64,000 bases of DNA, taken from NCBI GenBank assembly GCA_900074885.1, contig FJUW01000031.1, positions 2,634 through 66,633 of the forward strand, in the 5' to 3' direction. The translations under genes were made by a program, and so were the position numbers. Position 1 is the first letter of the stretch; every line of letters begins with the position of its first letter. Below are positions 21,955 to 32,924 of this stretch, one piece after another. The stretch comes from Rhynchosporium graminicola (taxonomy: Eukaryota; Ascomycota; Leotiomycetes; Helotiales; Ploettnerulaceae). Under the pieces are notes generated by a model that did no database searches, was not told where the DNA came from, and saw only the letters and a program-made list of their open reading frames with translations.

Positions 21955-24341
21955 TATAAGCATATCCCCCTTCGAAGCTTGATCACTTCCTAGAAGCTTG
22001 ATCACTTCCTAGAAGCTTGAGCTTGACTTTTGAGCTTGAGCTTGACCCAGAGCTTGACCACTGACCCACTGACCCACTACAGGAATCCGCTGTGATGGAG
22101 AGTTCCCATGTAATCAATGCGGCAATGCCTCATTGACTTGTAAGAGGGAACATGTTCCTAGGCGAAGAGGACCGAAGAGAGGTACTGGGAGGGTCATCAA
22201 CGAATTAAGGAATCATCAGGAGGGCGACGGTTCGGGAGGAGGAAGTCATCATACTTATAGTTCTGGGCCTCCATCGTAAGCTACCGTTCATTCTTCCGTG
22301 TGTGTGCTCCTTCCTCTCCAAACCATCATCATCCTCAAAGAAAGAAAGAAAGAAAGAATATCAGCCTCCTCCATCGAGCTTGAGCATGGTCGGTCATGTG
22401 CCTGCCTGCCTGCCTGCCTGCCTGCCTTTACATTATGACATATCTAACAAACATCCCTATTCCTTCGTGGTTTCGTCGACATCGGTCCCAATTTAGTATT
22501 TAGTCACTGAAAACCCCCTCCAGAATCGACCAAGGGATATCAGACAGCACGGATCCCGTCTCTCTCTCTCCGACCCCCAACCAGCAAAGATGGCGGCACC
22601 CCCTGCTATCGTCATCGTCAGAATCGTCACACACGTCACACATCACCGAAGAGCCAAGCAACAGTCTCTTGACACGTGACCGCCAGTTTCTACCCAACCA
22701 CCCCTCCCCCTCCTACCTCCACCTCATACCAACCTGTGTCGAGCTCTTCATCGAACACATCTACCCCATCATGCCACTAATCCACATCCCGACGCTTCGC
22801 TCGTCCATCGTCGCACGACCTCAGGAAATGTACGAGAAGAATCTCATCTACTCGCTCTGCGCACTGACATCCACTCATATGTCAGGCAAGAGTATCCCTT
22901 TGATTCTCGCATCGTACCCTCCTTCTTGGGAAGCAGCTGGTCGCTTCTTCCTCGATGAGTGCATATCTGTGCGGCAGTCATACGATTTTGTCGAGGACAG
23001 ATCGTTATATGCCGTCATATCATCCTACTTCGTCTCGACGGCTTTCTTTGAGCTGAACCAAAACAAGAAGTCTTGGTATTATCTCAGAGAAGCTTTGACG
23101 ATGGGTCAAGATCTTCGTTTCGATGATGAGAAGACGTACGCGAGCTTAAGTCCCACAGATGCTTTGTGCATGAGACGGACATTCTGGATTCTTTACGTGA
23201 CCGAACGGTACGTCTCCATTTGCTTATATGGACATATTCTCAGTCATGAATGAGCCTCTCGGAATGACTAATTCCGAAAAGGTCCTTTGCCATCCTCCGG
23301 CACAAACCCCTCACCCTCTCTCGGAGAACACCTTCAATCCCAGACACCCTTCACGTCTACGAAGCCCCCGAAATTCACTCCGGCTTCACGCATCTCGTGA
23401 ACTCGTACCATCTCCTCGACGCCTCTTTCGTTGAATCTTGGAACGAATCAACCTCCCCCGCCACCGCAACAGCTACCTACACGACGCTGCAACAACAACT
23501 CTCAAATCCTCATCCCACCTCAAATCTTTCCTTAACTTCTATACAGAAAGCTGACATCCTCGTCACGCAGCAATGGCTAAGACTTATTGTATGGCAATCT
23601 TCGATGCGTCAAGGTCTCCTCTCTTCTACTGCCGAAGACGAAAGCATGACATTCCAGTACCCGCTGAAAATCGCCCATTCTTTACTAGACGTGATCTCCT
23701 CCCTCCCAACCTCTTCAATAGAGGTCCACGGAATGGGCATCTTTGAGAAAATCTTCGAGATTGGCAATACTATGCTAGACGTTCTCCAAGCGTGCGGAAA
23801 CTCGCTGAATCTTGGTCTTCCTGTGGAAACGTATGGTGTTGGCAGAGATCCGTTTGAGATGTTCATCAAGACGCTGAGTCAGACGCCGAATTCACAGCGG
23901 CAGTATGCGGCGCTGTTACTGGCGAAAGCGAGGGAGAAGCCAGAGATTCAGAGGTTTAGTATGCCGCTTGGTGGTCCATTTGCGGGTCATAATGGCCTTC
24001 CGAATATGAGTAATACCGAAGACTTCGAGTATGGCAATGAAGAGACCGGACCTCTCGGTGGATCTATGCCTGGGAACGGAATCGGCAGTAGTAATAGCAT
24101 GAGAGGTTGGAGGGGAAGCATTGTAGGTGAGATCGGAGAAGGTTTATGCCTGATGCCGCCTTTCCCAAGTCGAGAATGGCGAGGTAGTATTGTGGGTGAG
24201 ATTGGCGATGATGGTGTGTATACAGAGAATGAAGAGGCTCGGGATGTTGACGAAGAAATGAGTTCTGCTTGGGTGGGAAGTAAGGATGTGGTTTGGTCAC
24301 CGGAGATCAATGATCAAGTTATCACCGCAGAGAACGTATGA
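21776..24341 (+). CDS. Zn2Cys6 transcription factor with fungal middle homology region
   Basis: Four exons, 21776-21839, 22083-22275, 22524-23207 and 23282-24341, give 666 residues. Intron 1 splits the zinc cluster: CDHCRRRR in exon 1 joins IRCDGEFPCNQCGNASLTCKREH in exon 2, giving C-x2-C-x6-C-x5-C-x2-C-x6-C. A basic linker (PRRRGPKRGTGRVINELR) follows. Exon 3 holds the regulatory domain start (CVELFIEHIYPIMPLIHIPTLR, then RRTFWILYVTER); exon 4 continues SFAILRHKPLTLSR. Introns 1 and 2 are unusually long for this locus (243 and 248 nt) and full of microsatellites. The C-terminus carries a duplicated WRGSIVGEIG segment. The start is the first ATG after the gap; an upstream start inside the gap cannot be excluded. 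Targets are unknown. Confidence 0.82.
21921..21952 (+). repeat. (AT)n microsatellite in intron 1
   Basis: About sixteen AT units. Two copies of GAAGCTTGATCACTTCCTA follow from 21974, then a run of GCTTGA words before the acceptor. Confidence 0.9.
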
Positions 24342-25535
24342 ATCCTGCGGAGGGGTTACAAAACCAATGGGAACCCTTCTGCTTCCAAGGCTGCGGGCTT
24401 GGAGACTGTAGTCTCCATTCTGCGAGATGGAGAAAATCTGCACGATCACCCGGTAACAAGCTTGGTTTAGAGCTCGTAATGGGCGAATATTCCTTCGATG
24501 CCCTTCAGAGCCCCCTGATGTTCCAGCCGATATAAACGAATACGTGGGTTGGATTCCTGGGCAGAACCTTTCTCCTCGGGCGGAGCGGCGATAGGTTTCA
24601 TCTCCCACACCTCCTCGCTTCACCAGACGAGATAGGGACTTACAGGCCCTGATACTCGATGCTGTGTAAGAGGAAACAACGTTGCTGTCAAGCACGTCCT
24701 CGCTAAGACTATAGCCTCGATGCGCGAAGCGAGCATCCGGTCAATTTATTGCCTGTTGCGGTGGACTAGCGTGGAACGCACGAACCAGGTCAAATTTTTC
24801 ACCGAATTGATAGGGAGGGCTGGGAAATACGGCGTTATACTCGCTGTATCCGGTGCCCGCCCACTATGTGTGTATATATATCTCTTGCTCAGATGATCGG
24901 ATCTGAAGGAAGTTCTGGGTGTTGAACACATCCAGCCTACCCATCTTTCACATCCGGCTGCTATCGAGATCCCACGAAGGGTTTGACATCGCTGAGGAAG
25001 ATGTTGGATACAAGTTCTCTCAATGAGATCAAAAGAAGTTCGCTTCTAAGAAGTCGTTCGAACTGGAAGGTGAAAAGGCGGCGGAGATGTGTTTCAGGGA
25101 ATATAAGGCGACGTAGTATCATCGTTTCGGGAGTCTTGCGAGAGGTGTAGAGGGCGTGAGTGTCATGCATGAGAGAATAGGGGGTCAAGGATATGAGGGC
25201 GTGAGTGTCGTTGATGCGAGCGTGTTACCACCACATACCTCATGGATTCTGCGACTATTTCTACGCTTGCGGCTGTTTCTACGCTTGCGGAAAAGGATGC
25301 AGGTTGACCTGATCAGGGAGGATTGGCCGGGGTTTGTAACTCGCTCAGCCATTCTCCATTCATACCTTTATTACTTTCTCAAACACTCTTACAGATGTTG
25401 AAGATGGTTCTTCAAGACTTCGTCGGTTGGATTTCCACTGGCTCTTACTTTTCGTGCCTAGCTTGCGTGTCGGGTCATGGCTCTCCTTTCGAGGCTGTTT
25501 TATTCATGCCCGTCGGTCGAAAAGAGAGAGTATGC

Positions 25536-25569
<34 letters not shown>

Positions 25570-25943
25570 TTCAGTATCTTGGTAACAGGTCCTTACAAAC
25601 TACATTTCGAGAAGGACACAGCTCCGAAAGGCAGTAGTTCATCTTGCAATGAAAAGACGGCAATGAGACTTCAATCTTAGGGTTAGACATTCTCCACTTG
25701 GAAGTGCCTAAGTATGCGTGTCAGAGCCATCAAACGCGGTTTTTTTTCTGTACCATCGCAACCTCGGATATCTGTGGATATATTTAATCTCAATTTTCTT
25801 TGCCAGGACTCAAGGAGATCTTGAAAAAAAAAAAAAGCTGGGAACTAAACAGTAATTTCATATAGTAGGAAGACATTTGGTTACACGGAACCTCACCGCA
25901 ACGAAATAAAGGAAGCAAACTCTGCTAGATCGTAGGTACAACT
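24342..25943. other. Intergenic with GMC relic and CT microsatellite
   Basis: Apart from the GMC remnant (separate entry) and (CT)n at 25540-25566, I see no gene. Short poly-T and poly-A runs occur at 25740 and 25824. Confidence 0.5.
25140..25335 (+). pseudogene. GMC oxidoreductase C-terminal remnant
   Basis: The frame through 25207-25230 reads VSVVDASVLP, the near-universal C-terminal signature of GMC flavoenzymes (glucose-methanol-choline oxidoreductases). Near 25297-25329 it reads QVDLIREDW, matching the usual closing helix (aDlIrEdw). Between them an 18-base unit (CTATTTCTACGCTTGCGG-like) is repeated, encoding LRLFLRL, where a catalytic-core strand would be expected. No FAD-binding GxGxxG or substrate domain is visible upstream. 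Only the tail of the gene survives. Confidence 0.55.
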
Positions 25944-27065
25944 CTAATACTTGCCTGTCTTGACTGTCATCTCTAACCGATCCAAGACATAAGTACCAGC
26001 TTTGATGGGCGGATACTTCGAGGGATTCTCCTCACTGACACAAGAAGGCAATGTCTCGACCGTCTCGTCGTAATTAATCGAGAAGAAGAGCGGGATGCTG
26101 TATCTCTCCTTAGCCGTGCGGTTCACGACCCGATGAATCGTGCTTTTATAAACCCCATTCGTCCACCGCATCAAAAAATCCGCAACATTGACGACGAGAG
26201 CACCTTCCACAGGCTCAGCACTGATCCATCTTCCGTCTGGACTGAGGACTTCAAGGCCGGGATTGGAGTCTTGAAGGAGGAGGGTGAAGCATTCATAATC
26301 TGAGTGTGCGCCTAGACCAATCTCTTCGTCTCCGTTCAACTCAGAAAGGGGTTTGGGGTTCGTGCTGGGTGGGTAGCGGATGAGACGCGCGATTCCTCCT
26401 GGATGCGTCATCATGGGATCGAAGAAGTCCTCTGGCAGAGCGAGAGAGAGGGCAAAGAGTCGGAAGAGATGTCTTGACAGTGATAATACTTGGCCGTAGT
26501 ATCTCGCGATCCCTTCGTAAAAGCCAGGCAATTCGGGTTCTTTGGGCCATGCATTCACCGATGCTTCCGGCGTCCCGTCTAGCTCGACATATTTCCCGTC
26601 ACCGCCTGCAGGATCAAGACCCGACTCGTAGCCCCAATTGAAGGCCTCTTTCGTCTCTGAAGTCGTGAGTTCATTGACCGAAGTGTAAGAAGCTGGCTCA
26701 TAGCCCCGGAAATAGTCGCTATGTCTCACGTGTAGAACATCTTTCTGATCCTGGGATAGTTCGTGGAAGAAGCGTTTCGCCAACCTCAACACATCGTCGC
26801 AAACACGTTGTGTGATTCCATGGCCGGTGATGAGGAAGAATCCTACTTTCGTACAGGCTGCGTTGATTTCTTTGGCTACGGCTTGTCGATCGACGAGGGA
26901 GGATGAGAAGGATGCTGTGAGATCGATCAGAGGAATGGAGCGGAAGGCGGGCGCTTCTGTTGTGGTGGTGGAGAGGCAGGATTGGAGCCACTGCTCTGCT
27001 TCGCGCGCTGCTTCGAGAGAGCTTTGCATGCCTCCTGCTTGGGCTGTCTTCGTTACTGCTGCCAT
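25944..27065 (-). CDS. 2-oxoglutarate/Fe(II)-dependent oxygenase (isopenicillin-N-synthase-like)
   Basis: An intron-free gene of 373 residues, of usual family length. The N-terminal DIOX_N domain is at about 43-150 (SIPLIDLTASF, KVGFFLITGHGI). The jelly-roll core carries the iron triad H254-x-D256 (GAHSDYECFTLLLQD) and H311 (STIHRVVNRT). The 2-oxoglutarate-binding R-x-S motif is R321-Y-S323. All catalytic residues are present, so it should be active. Such enzymes hydroxylate, desaturate or oxidise small molecules. Fungal members occur in secondary metabolism and in housekeeping roles; the substrate cannot be read from sequence. The last residues (TGKY) give no targeting signal, so a cytosolic enzyme is likely. 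Confidence 0.9.
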   Translation of the reverse strand: MAAVTKTAQAGGMQSSLEAAREAEQWLQSCLSTTTTEAPAFRSIPLIDLTASFSSSLVDRQAVAKEINAACTKVGFFLITGHGITQRVCDDVLRLAKRFFHELSQDQKDVLHVRHSDYFRGYEPASYTSVNELTTSETKEAFNWGYESGLDPAGGDGKYVELDGTPEASVNAWPKEPELPGFYEGIARYYGQVLSLSRHLFRLFALSLALPEDFFDPMMTHPGGIARLIRYPPSTNPKPLSELNGDEEIGLGAHSDYECFTLLLQDSNPGLEVLSPDGRWISAEPVEGALVVNVADFLMRWTNGVYKSTIHRVVNRTAKERYSIPLFFSINYDETVETLPSCVSEENPSKYPPIKAGTYVLDRLEMTVKTGKY

Positions 27066-27870
27066 TTATTGATAGTTATTCATGAAGGTTATGATGATGA
27101 ACGGAGGATGGGATCCAGTATTCACGAGGAATATACTTATCGTTATCCAAGGGTGGGGGACTCGGGACATCGCATCTCTCCACTCCTGGTCGGGTGTTTC
27201 TTCTCAAGTAGATGTTTTGATAGAGTCTTGCGAGGAGATCGAGCTTCATGAGAAGGTCATCGTGATTGATGGGCACAATGAAAATCTTTGCAACTCAAGT
27301 TCTCTAAGCTGCGTGCTACTGCCATTGCAGTTTCCACTTGCGTAATGCATGGTGTTGTTAGGTCCACGGCATACTTTACTACGAGGTATCACAGGATAGA
27401 CTCTGTCACTGATGTGGCCAATTGGTTTGGACTTTTACAGACTTGAATTTGGCTCAAGGGGGCTACAGGGAAACTCAATGTCCGGATCTCGGTTCAGCTC
27501 CTACGGTTTATTTGTTGTAATCTCGCTTCGTCCGTCCTCCTTCAGTCCTGACTGCGATACAGCCAGTACTTGGACAGACGTTGCTGTTGAAATCAAACCG
27601 AATGCCCGACAGACAGCGAGACTACGTGAACAATCTCATTCGCAACTCGGTCGATTCGTGCTTTCAGAGATTTTAGGGACAGTGGCATGACGTGTGAATC
27701 TTTCAGCAAGTTTGATCACAATGTGAATATAGCAAGCAACACTAGAGGATGTTGCGTGTTTGATTGAACCAACTCAAGGGATCAGATTGAAAACGCGCTT
27801 GAAGAACCTGAACGGTGACAGTGCTGAAAACCTCATACGCTGAACCGAAACCCATCACATCTGAGTTTAG
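27066..27870. other. Intergenic, nothing recognised
   Basis: Short overlapping ORFs only; no domain, repeat or RNA signal seen. Confidence 0.5.
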
Positions 27871-29252
27871 CTACCTTGAAATCGAGTATGGCGTGTAGAT
27901 TTGACCATTCTCAGCTGTCGGCATCTCGTGAGGACCAGTCTGCGACTTAGTTCTCCCAATACTAATAACAAACATCAGCAAATAACGCCAAACGATTTGG
28001 AGGTAAGGCAGCTTACTTATCGCCACTTCCAATCGAATCGAACACCGGCCTATCAGTTAACGTAATCGGCGTCAACGGTGACCTCCCCGGACTCTGCGGA
28101 ACCGGCCTTGGAATGAACGGGCTACCTGCACGATTTGGACTCACCTTCCCAGCGGCAAGATTCGAGCCAGTAAGACTCGAATACTCCATGCTCTCTTCCA
28201 ACGGCGGGCTCCTAGACCGATAACTTTCGTTTTCGTTCGTATAGTAGCCGGCTGCGCTGGAGAATCGTGAAGGGTCTTCGACGTGTGGTGATTTGTAGCC
28301 TGGCGATGGGGCGACAGACATGCGGCCGGGATTAGATACGTATGAAGGTGGTGGTGGGTGTTGGTTGTGACGGAAGATTTCTCCCATCGTACGCTGGCGG
28401 CCGCAGAGATAGACCAGGGCTCCGAAGATGAGGAGGACCACGGCTCCACCAATAGCTATTCCCGCGATAGCACCAGCTGAAAGTGTCTGATGTGAATTTG
28501 GGGAGGCAGGAGAACTAGTAGGAGCTATTGTGGCCGCAGCCGTAGAAGCAGAAGTCGTAGAAGTCGAAGATGAGGAGGAGGCAGATTTGGTTGGTACATC
28601 TTCCTCTGCTAGGAAACTCTCGCCTGGACTGAAGGCCAGTGTTGAGTTATGTGCGAAAGCATATTGTGTTTCGAAGGTGTGAGTTGAGTTTGGATTGATG
28701 ACGCCAACCATTCCATCCTTATTGCAAGCAGCTGGAGCAGAACAGTAGAAGAAGATCGGCTCGGTATCGTTGACCAAAAGTCTGAATTTGGGAGGCTTCT
28801 GGAGTCAGAACGTACCGTGACGAGGCTTTTACTCGATAAGACTTACATCTGGTAAAATCACACTCACAGGCTTGAAGCCGCTCCAGAATCCTTGCTTTCC
28901 TATACCGTTGACCTCGTACGGTGTACATGGATTCTTGTACGCTGCTCTTGCCACGGAGTGATTGAGAGGATAGAAACGGAATTCTGACTCGTTAGACAAA
29001 GCCTTCTCCAACAGGGAGCGCATCACTTACCAATGATATCCCCGATAGCTGCCTTGAAGTCGTTTGGACTAAATACATGAGGAACCTTTCAATATTTAGC
29101 AGGTTTACATGTAATGAGAATCAAAGAGGGCTTACGGCTCCAACACTGACGGTATGTATCGCTACTGGGGCACTCGAGGTAGACACCAACGACTGCGCAT
29201 GACCCAAATGGGATGCAGAAAGAAGAGCAGCCAGAGTAACGAAGTCCAACAT
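27871..29252 (-). CDS. Membrane-anchored cupredoxin (extracellular serine-rich type)
   Basis: Five exons on the minus strand (29252-29136, 29085-29031, 28983-28847, 28798-28017, 27961-27871) encode 393 residues with introns of 47-55 nt. Residues 1-20 (MLDFVTLAALLSASHLGHAQ) form a signal peptide. The cupredoxin fold shows HVFSPNDFKAAIGDII, FRFYPLNHSV (H66), NPCTPYE (C77) and FFYCSAPAAC with C122 and M133. The His that usually precedes the last Cys is Ala127, so copper binding may be weakened. A Ser/Thr/Ala stalk leads to a membrane segment at about 211-235 (AGIAIGGAVVLLIFGALVYL), then a cytoplasmic Pro/Ser tail. Hence it is single-pass, not GPI-anchored. The last exon is added by a GTAAGC donor at the apparent stop; without it the protein would end at GSGDK. 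Confidence 0.82.
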
Positions 29253-30637
29253 ATCGAGAATCGCCTGCGGGTAGTATCATGAAGAGAAAACTGCTAGGAT
29301 TCGAGAGTCGAGAAGTGTTGTCAAGTTACGGTAGATCCTGAAGTGGCACCAATGAAGTGCAGAAGGATGACCCGGCGCTGGTGTTGATGGCACGGGTGAC
29401 ATTTTGATCAGCTTTCACTCCGTGGCTTTCATGTCTCGATGCTGATTGACCTTTGTTCTCTTCGTGGCTGTCAAAGTAGGCTTTGTCCTGACCTTTGTTT
29501 GCTTCTCTGTCTAAGCGAGGCCATCTGATCTGAATGCATCAAGCCCAGTTAAAGCCAAGGCTCAGCCGGACATGCACAGCTGTCGGAACACATGTTGTAT
29601 TGGATAATTTCCACAGATGCCGAATTCATTTCTCGTGTGTATCCGAAAGGATGCATACCATGTGGGTAAAGTAAATGATGTAAGGCTGTGGTTGTTTGTC
29701 TTTCGGATTTGACACCTGAACACTGCATCTGGGACGAAGGTTGACGACCAAGCTGTGTGGAAGGAAACAATGAAGCTATGAGAATATCAAAGATCAGTAA
29801 TCGTTCGTACATCAGATTTATTGTTCAGAGTGGAGTGCGTATGGAATCGCACCACAGCCAAAGTATTTCTCCATAGAAGCGAACCGGTGGAACCACACTC
29901 AGCAGCAGCAAAACTCCTGGCGATTATTGTTTTCACAGCATGCGGAAAAATTATTCGATAATGGTGGATATAGATCAATGAAAGTCTTCAAATACTTGTC
30001 TGAACAGGCAGATCCTCTTTGCGCTTCTTGTTAACCGCAAGGCGGCTTGCCGTTTCTTACCAGACGCTATCTCGGACTCTCCTGAAAACCACGCTCAGCG
30101 ATCCACAATCAAAAGTTGCAGCAGAGTACTGACGTCCGCTAGCGTGCTCTGGATTTTCCCGCATAATCGTCCGAAGCGACTAAGAGGTATATCAGTGTAT
30201 TCATGACTGGGTGAATACCCTGTCCACCTCCAAAAAGCTAGGAACTGTTGCGTGATAATCTAGCTTCCGCACATAATATCTTACTAAATATGAAACTGAC
30301 TCAAAAAATTTGAGAGCAGCGATCTGTACTTACAGATGGCACAAATTGCTATACATCTAGTTTCGCGCGGAGGAGGTTGTTGCTGACGGTCGCAGGATGC
30401 TTGCTGCCTGCCTAGACAGTGACATTTAATGTTCGGAATAAAGAACCACATACGCGCGTAAATCAACAATATAACAGAAAATCAACAAATACAACGAATT
30501 TAACAAGGCTTAGCGGCCAAGCAGTGAGGTTTCAGGTCCGTACATGTGTATTGCAATATCAACAGCTTCTTGTAAAGCTCCTCCAGCTATCCACAACTCA
30601 ACTTCTTCATAAGTCATTATCACGAGTGTACCAAATA
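29253..30637. other. Intergenic, nothing recognised
   Basis: Short ORFs such as 29549-29812 and 30510-30698 (minus) have no domain. No repeat or RNA gene is evident. Confidence 0.5.
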
Positions 30638-31422
30638 ATGACGATAACTGAACAAGAAGCTCCACCTGTTTACTCCAAATTTCTGCCAATTCACACAACT
30701 AGTGGCGGAGGAACAATTTACATAAGTTTTACCCGTACGCGCTTTTAGAAGAGTTGACAATAGTCCTCGATTAGCTAGCCTTTACCCACACCTAAATAGT
30801 ACAGTAATAAACGCTCCTTCGTCTTCAGACCAGCCCATAAAGCTACGCTTAACAAACGCCCGCTTTCCCTCGAATTTCAGCATATACGAGGCATCAAAAG
30901 CAGATTCAATCATAGCCCTCAACGATCATGACCTCACGCCTGTCTTTCATATAAAAGCAGGTGGCGGATCATCTCGCAGCAGTCCAGACGTAACGCCACA
31001 CTCAAGTAGTCTCTTCACTTCTCCACGACTAGTCATAGCCAGAATCACAAAACCTGGCAGGGGGATCGGACTCGAGATTTTTGATCCCTTGAATGGAGAA
31101 GTTGCTGTGGCTGAGACGATGAGAAGGGGTGGTGTGCTGCACGCTAGCTATCCTTTGTCGGTGGGTTTTGGTAAAGAGCGGAGGTTCCAGCGGTTCGAGT
31201 GGAAGATTAGCCAGGGGAGGGAAGTGGTGAGCTTGAATGGGGGAAGTCATTATATGAAGCTCGTTAGTTACGACGGGAAAAGTGGTCGATGCGTGGGCTT
31301 TTCCTGATGCGTGGACGAAAAAGAGAGGGATGCTGGTGTTTCTGGAAGAGACTGAGTGTCTAGGAGATGAATTTGAGGTTATGGTTGTTATTTCGGTGTT
31401 GGTGATGATGGGGTGGAAATAG
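30638..31422 (+). pseudogene. Tubby-like (LURP-type) conserved fungal protein with one frameshift
   Basis: From about 30775 a frame stays open to 31307 but lacks an early Met. It reads LRLTNARFPSNFSIYEAS, ALNDHDLTPVFHIKAG, LVIARITKP, RRFQRFEWKISQG and MKLVSYDG. At 31278-31281 there is an AAAA run. Past it the frame stops soon, but the neighbouring frame reads VVDAWAFPDAWTKKRGML and ends at 31422. This looks like one extra A. A tentative first exon, 30638-30734 (MTITEQEAPPVYSKF), joins in phase through a 40-nt GT-AG intron. The general pattern recalls fungal tubby C-terminal-like proteins, but that is from memory. It is a pseudogene if the base is real, an intact gene if it is a sequencing error. 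Confidence 0.45.
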
Positions 31423-32924
31423 GGGGAAGTTTTGGGCATGCTGGAGCAGTTTGTGCTGCTGTAGGGGTTGGAAGTGGTGGATGAGTTCAGATTATATACA
31501 CTATATCAATTTTAGTGAGTCCGGACATCAGTACTTATCACTGGCCTCAGTGGTTGGCTTGGGTAATTCGTAATCCCCCGAAATGAATCACACAAAGGAG
31601 CGAAATAAACGAAACAACAAGACTCCGCCACGCCTTAAGTCAGTGTCATAGACAAGACTCTATGAAAGCATCTCGCTTCAATCCTACGCAAAGATAACCA
31701 ACTAGACATCTAACGCGAAACACCAAAATAGGCTGCAAAGGAGAATTATAAACAACAACGACAGTCTCGAATAAGTTCCGAGATCCAACCCATGCAATCC
31801 AAAGATCCACTTCCGAGCAATAAAGTCCTGACTTCAAAACTTGATACTTATTAACCTGGGACCTCAGACGTGAACGTCCTGCAACTACGGAATAAAAAAC
31901 CGTGATGATGATAAACATAGATACGTTTTACCAGACCAAGCCTAGAGGCTTCTCATACACGACAGATCGATTGCACAAGACAAAACATAGACTAGTCCTC
32001 GCTTAACCCCCCTCCCTCTATTTACTCCCTTCGCACACTTCCAACCACGCAACGGCCTTTCCTCCCACTCTTCGCTCAAACTCAACTCAACTCACTTCAT
32101 CTCACTTACAACGCCGATATCAGAAGACCTCACATCTCATTCAACAACCAACCAACCAACACCATCTCAAACCCAGCTCAGCGTACTCATCATCATCATC
32201 ATCGACCTCTAGCATGGAAAGTTCTCCATCTAATACTCAAACTCAAACTCATCACAAACTTGTTCTACTGAAGCATACATACCCTCTCCTTTCCTTTCGA
32301 GAAGCGAACCTCGCCAAGTCAAGCTATATTTCCTCAACGTTTCAAGATCGTCATTATCCTTGGTATATAAATCTACATCCCCAAGACGCTAGAAGAGAAT
32401 AGTCTGGCTCGATTGATAGTAGTACCCCCAGGGGTACAGGCAAAGTTGCTTCCGAGTCAAAAAGGTTGTGTGGTGGACAAGGAAGTGTACGGGACGGGAA
32501 GAAAGAAGGATATCTCGAGTATTTCCTTTGAATTTGATTTTAATTTCCAGTTTTTGATGCACGAGACAGGAGCTCGTCCGTCTCGTCTTAGCTTCACAAG
32601 CAGAGGGCAGTTTGTAACTTCTTGAATTATCTACTATATGAAAAACAAGGTCATACACATGCTCGCTCGCCCTTCTGGTAGAAACAAAGAAGCAGATCCC
32701 GAAAAAGAACTCCAGTGGAGAAAGGCGTAATGTCGTGGCTGTGTCTCTGTAATTTTTACAACTGGATTTCGCTGCTTGGTTCGTCGATGTAGACTATAAT
32801 CATACAACTTCTCCTTTGAATCACACTCATTCACTTCCTTTCTCCTCCCTTCCCCGAGCAATGATCTCTGAAACATATCCTCTTTATTGGCCGGCCACGC
32901 TTCTCTTCCGCGCAGCTCTTCTAC
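31423..32924. other. Intergenic with a doubtful small ORF
   Basis: CCAACCAACCAAC and (CAT)n at about 32143-32200 form a leader-like segment before the ORF at 32214. Otherwise nothing is recognised. Confidence 0.45.
32214..32402 (+). CDS. Hypothetical small ORF (62 aa), possibly a first exon
   Basis: Begins MESSPSNTQTQTHHK after a pyrimidine- and A-rich leader resembling fungal 5' UTRs. The sequence has no domain. A GTATAT donor near 32361 and a downstream open frame (RLIVVPPGVQAKLLP, to 32625) hint at a two-exon gene, but I cannot confirm it. Confidence 0.25.
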   Translation: MESSPSNTQTQTHHKLVLLKHTYPLLSFREANLAKSSYISSTFQDRHYPWYINLHPQDARRE

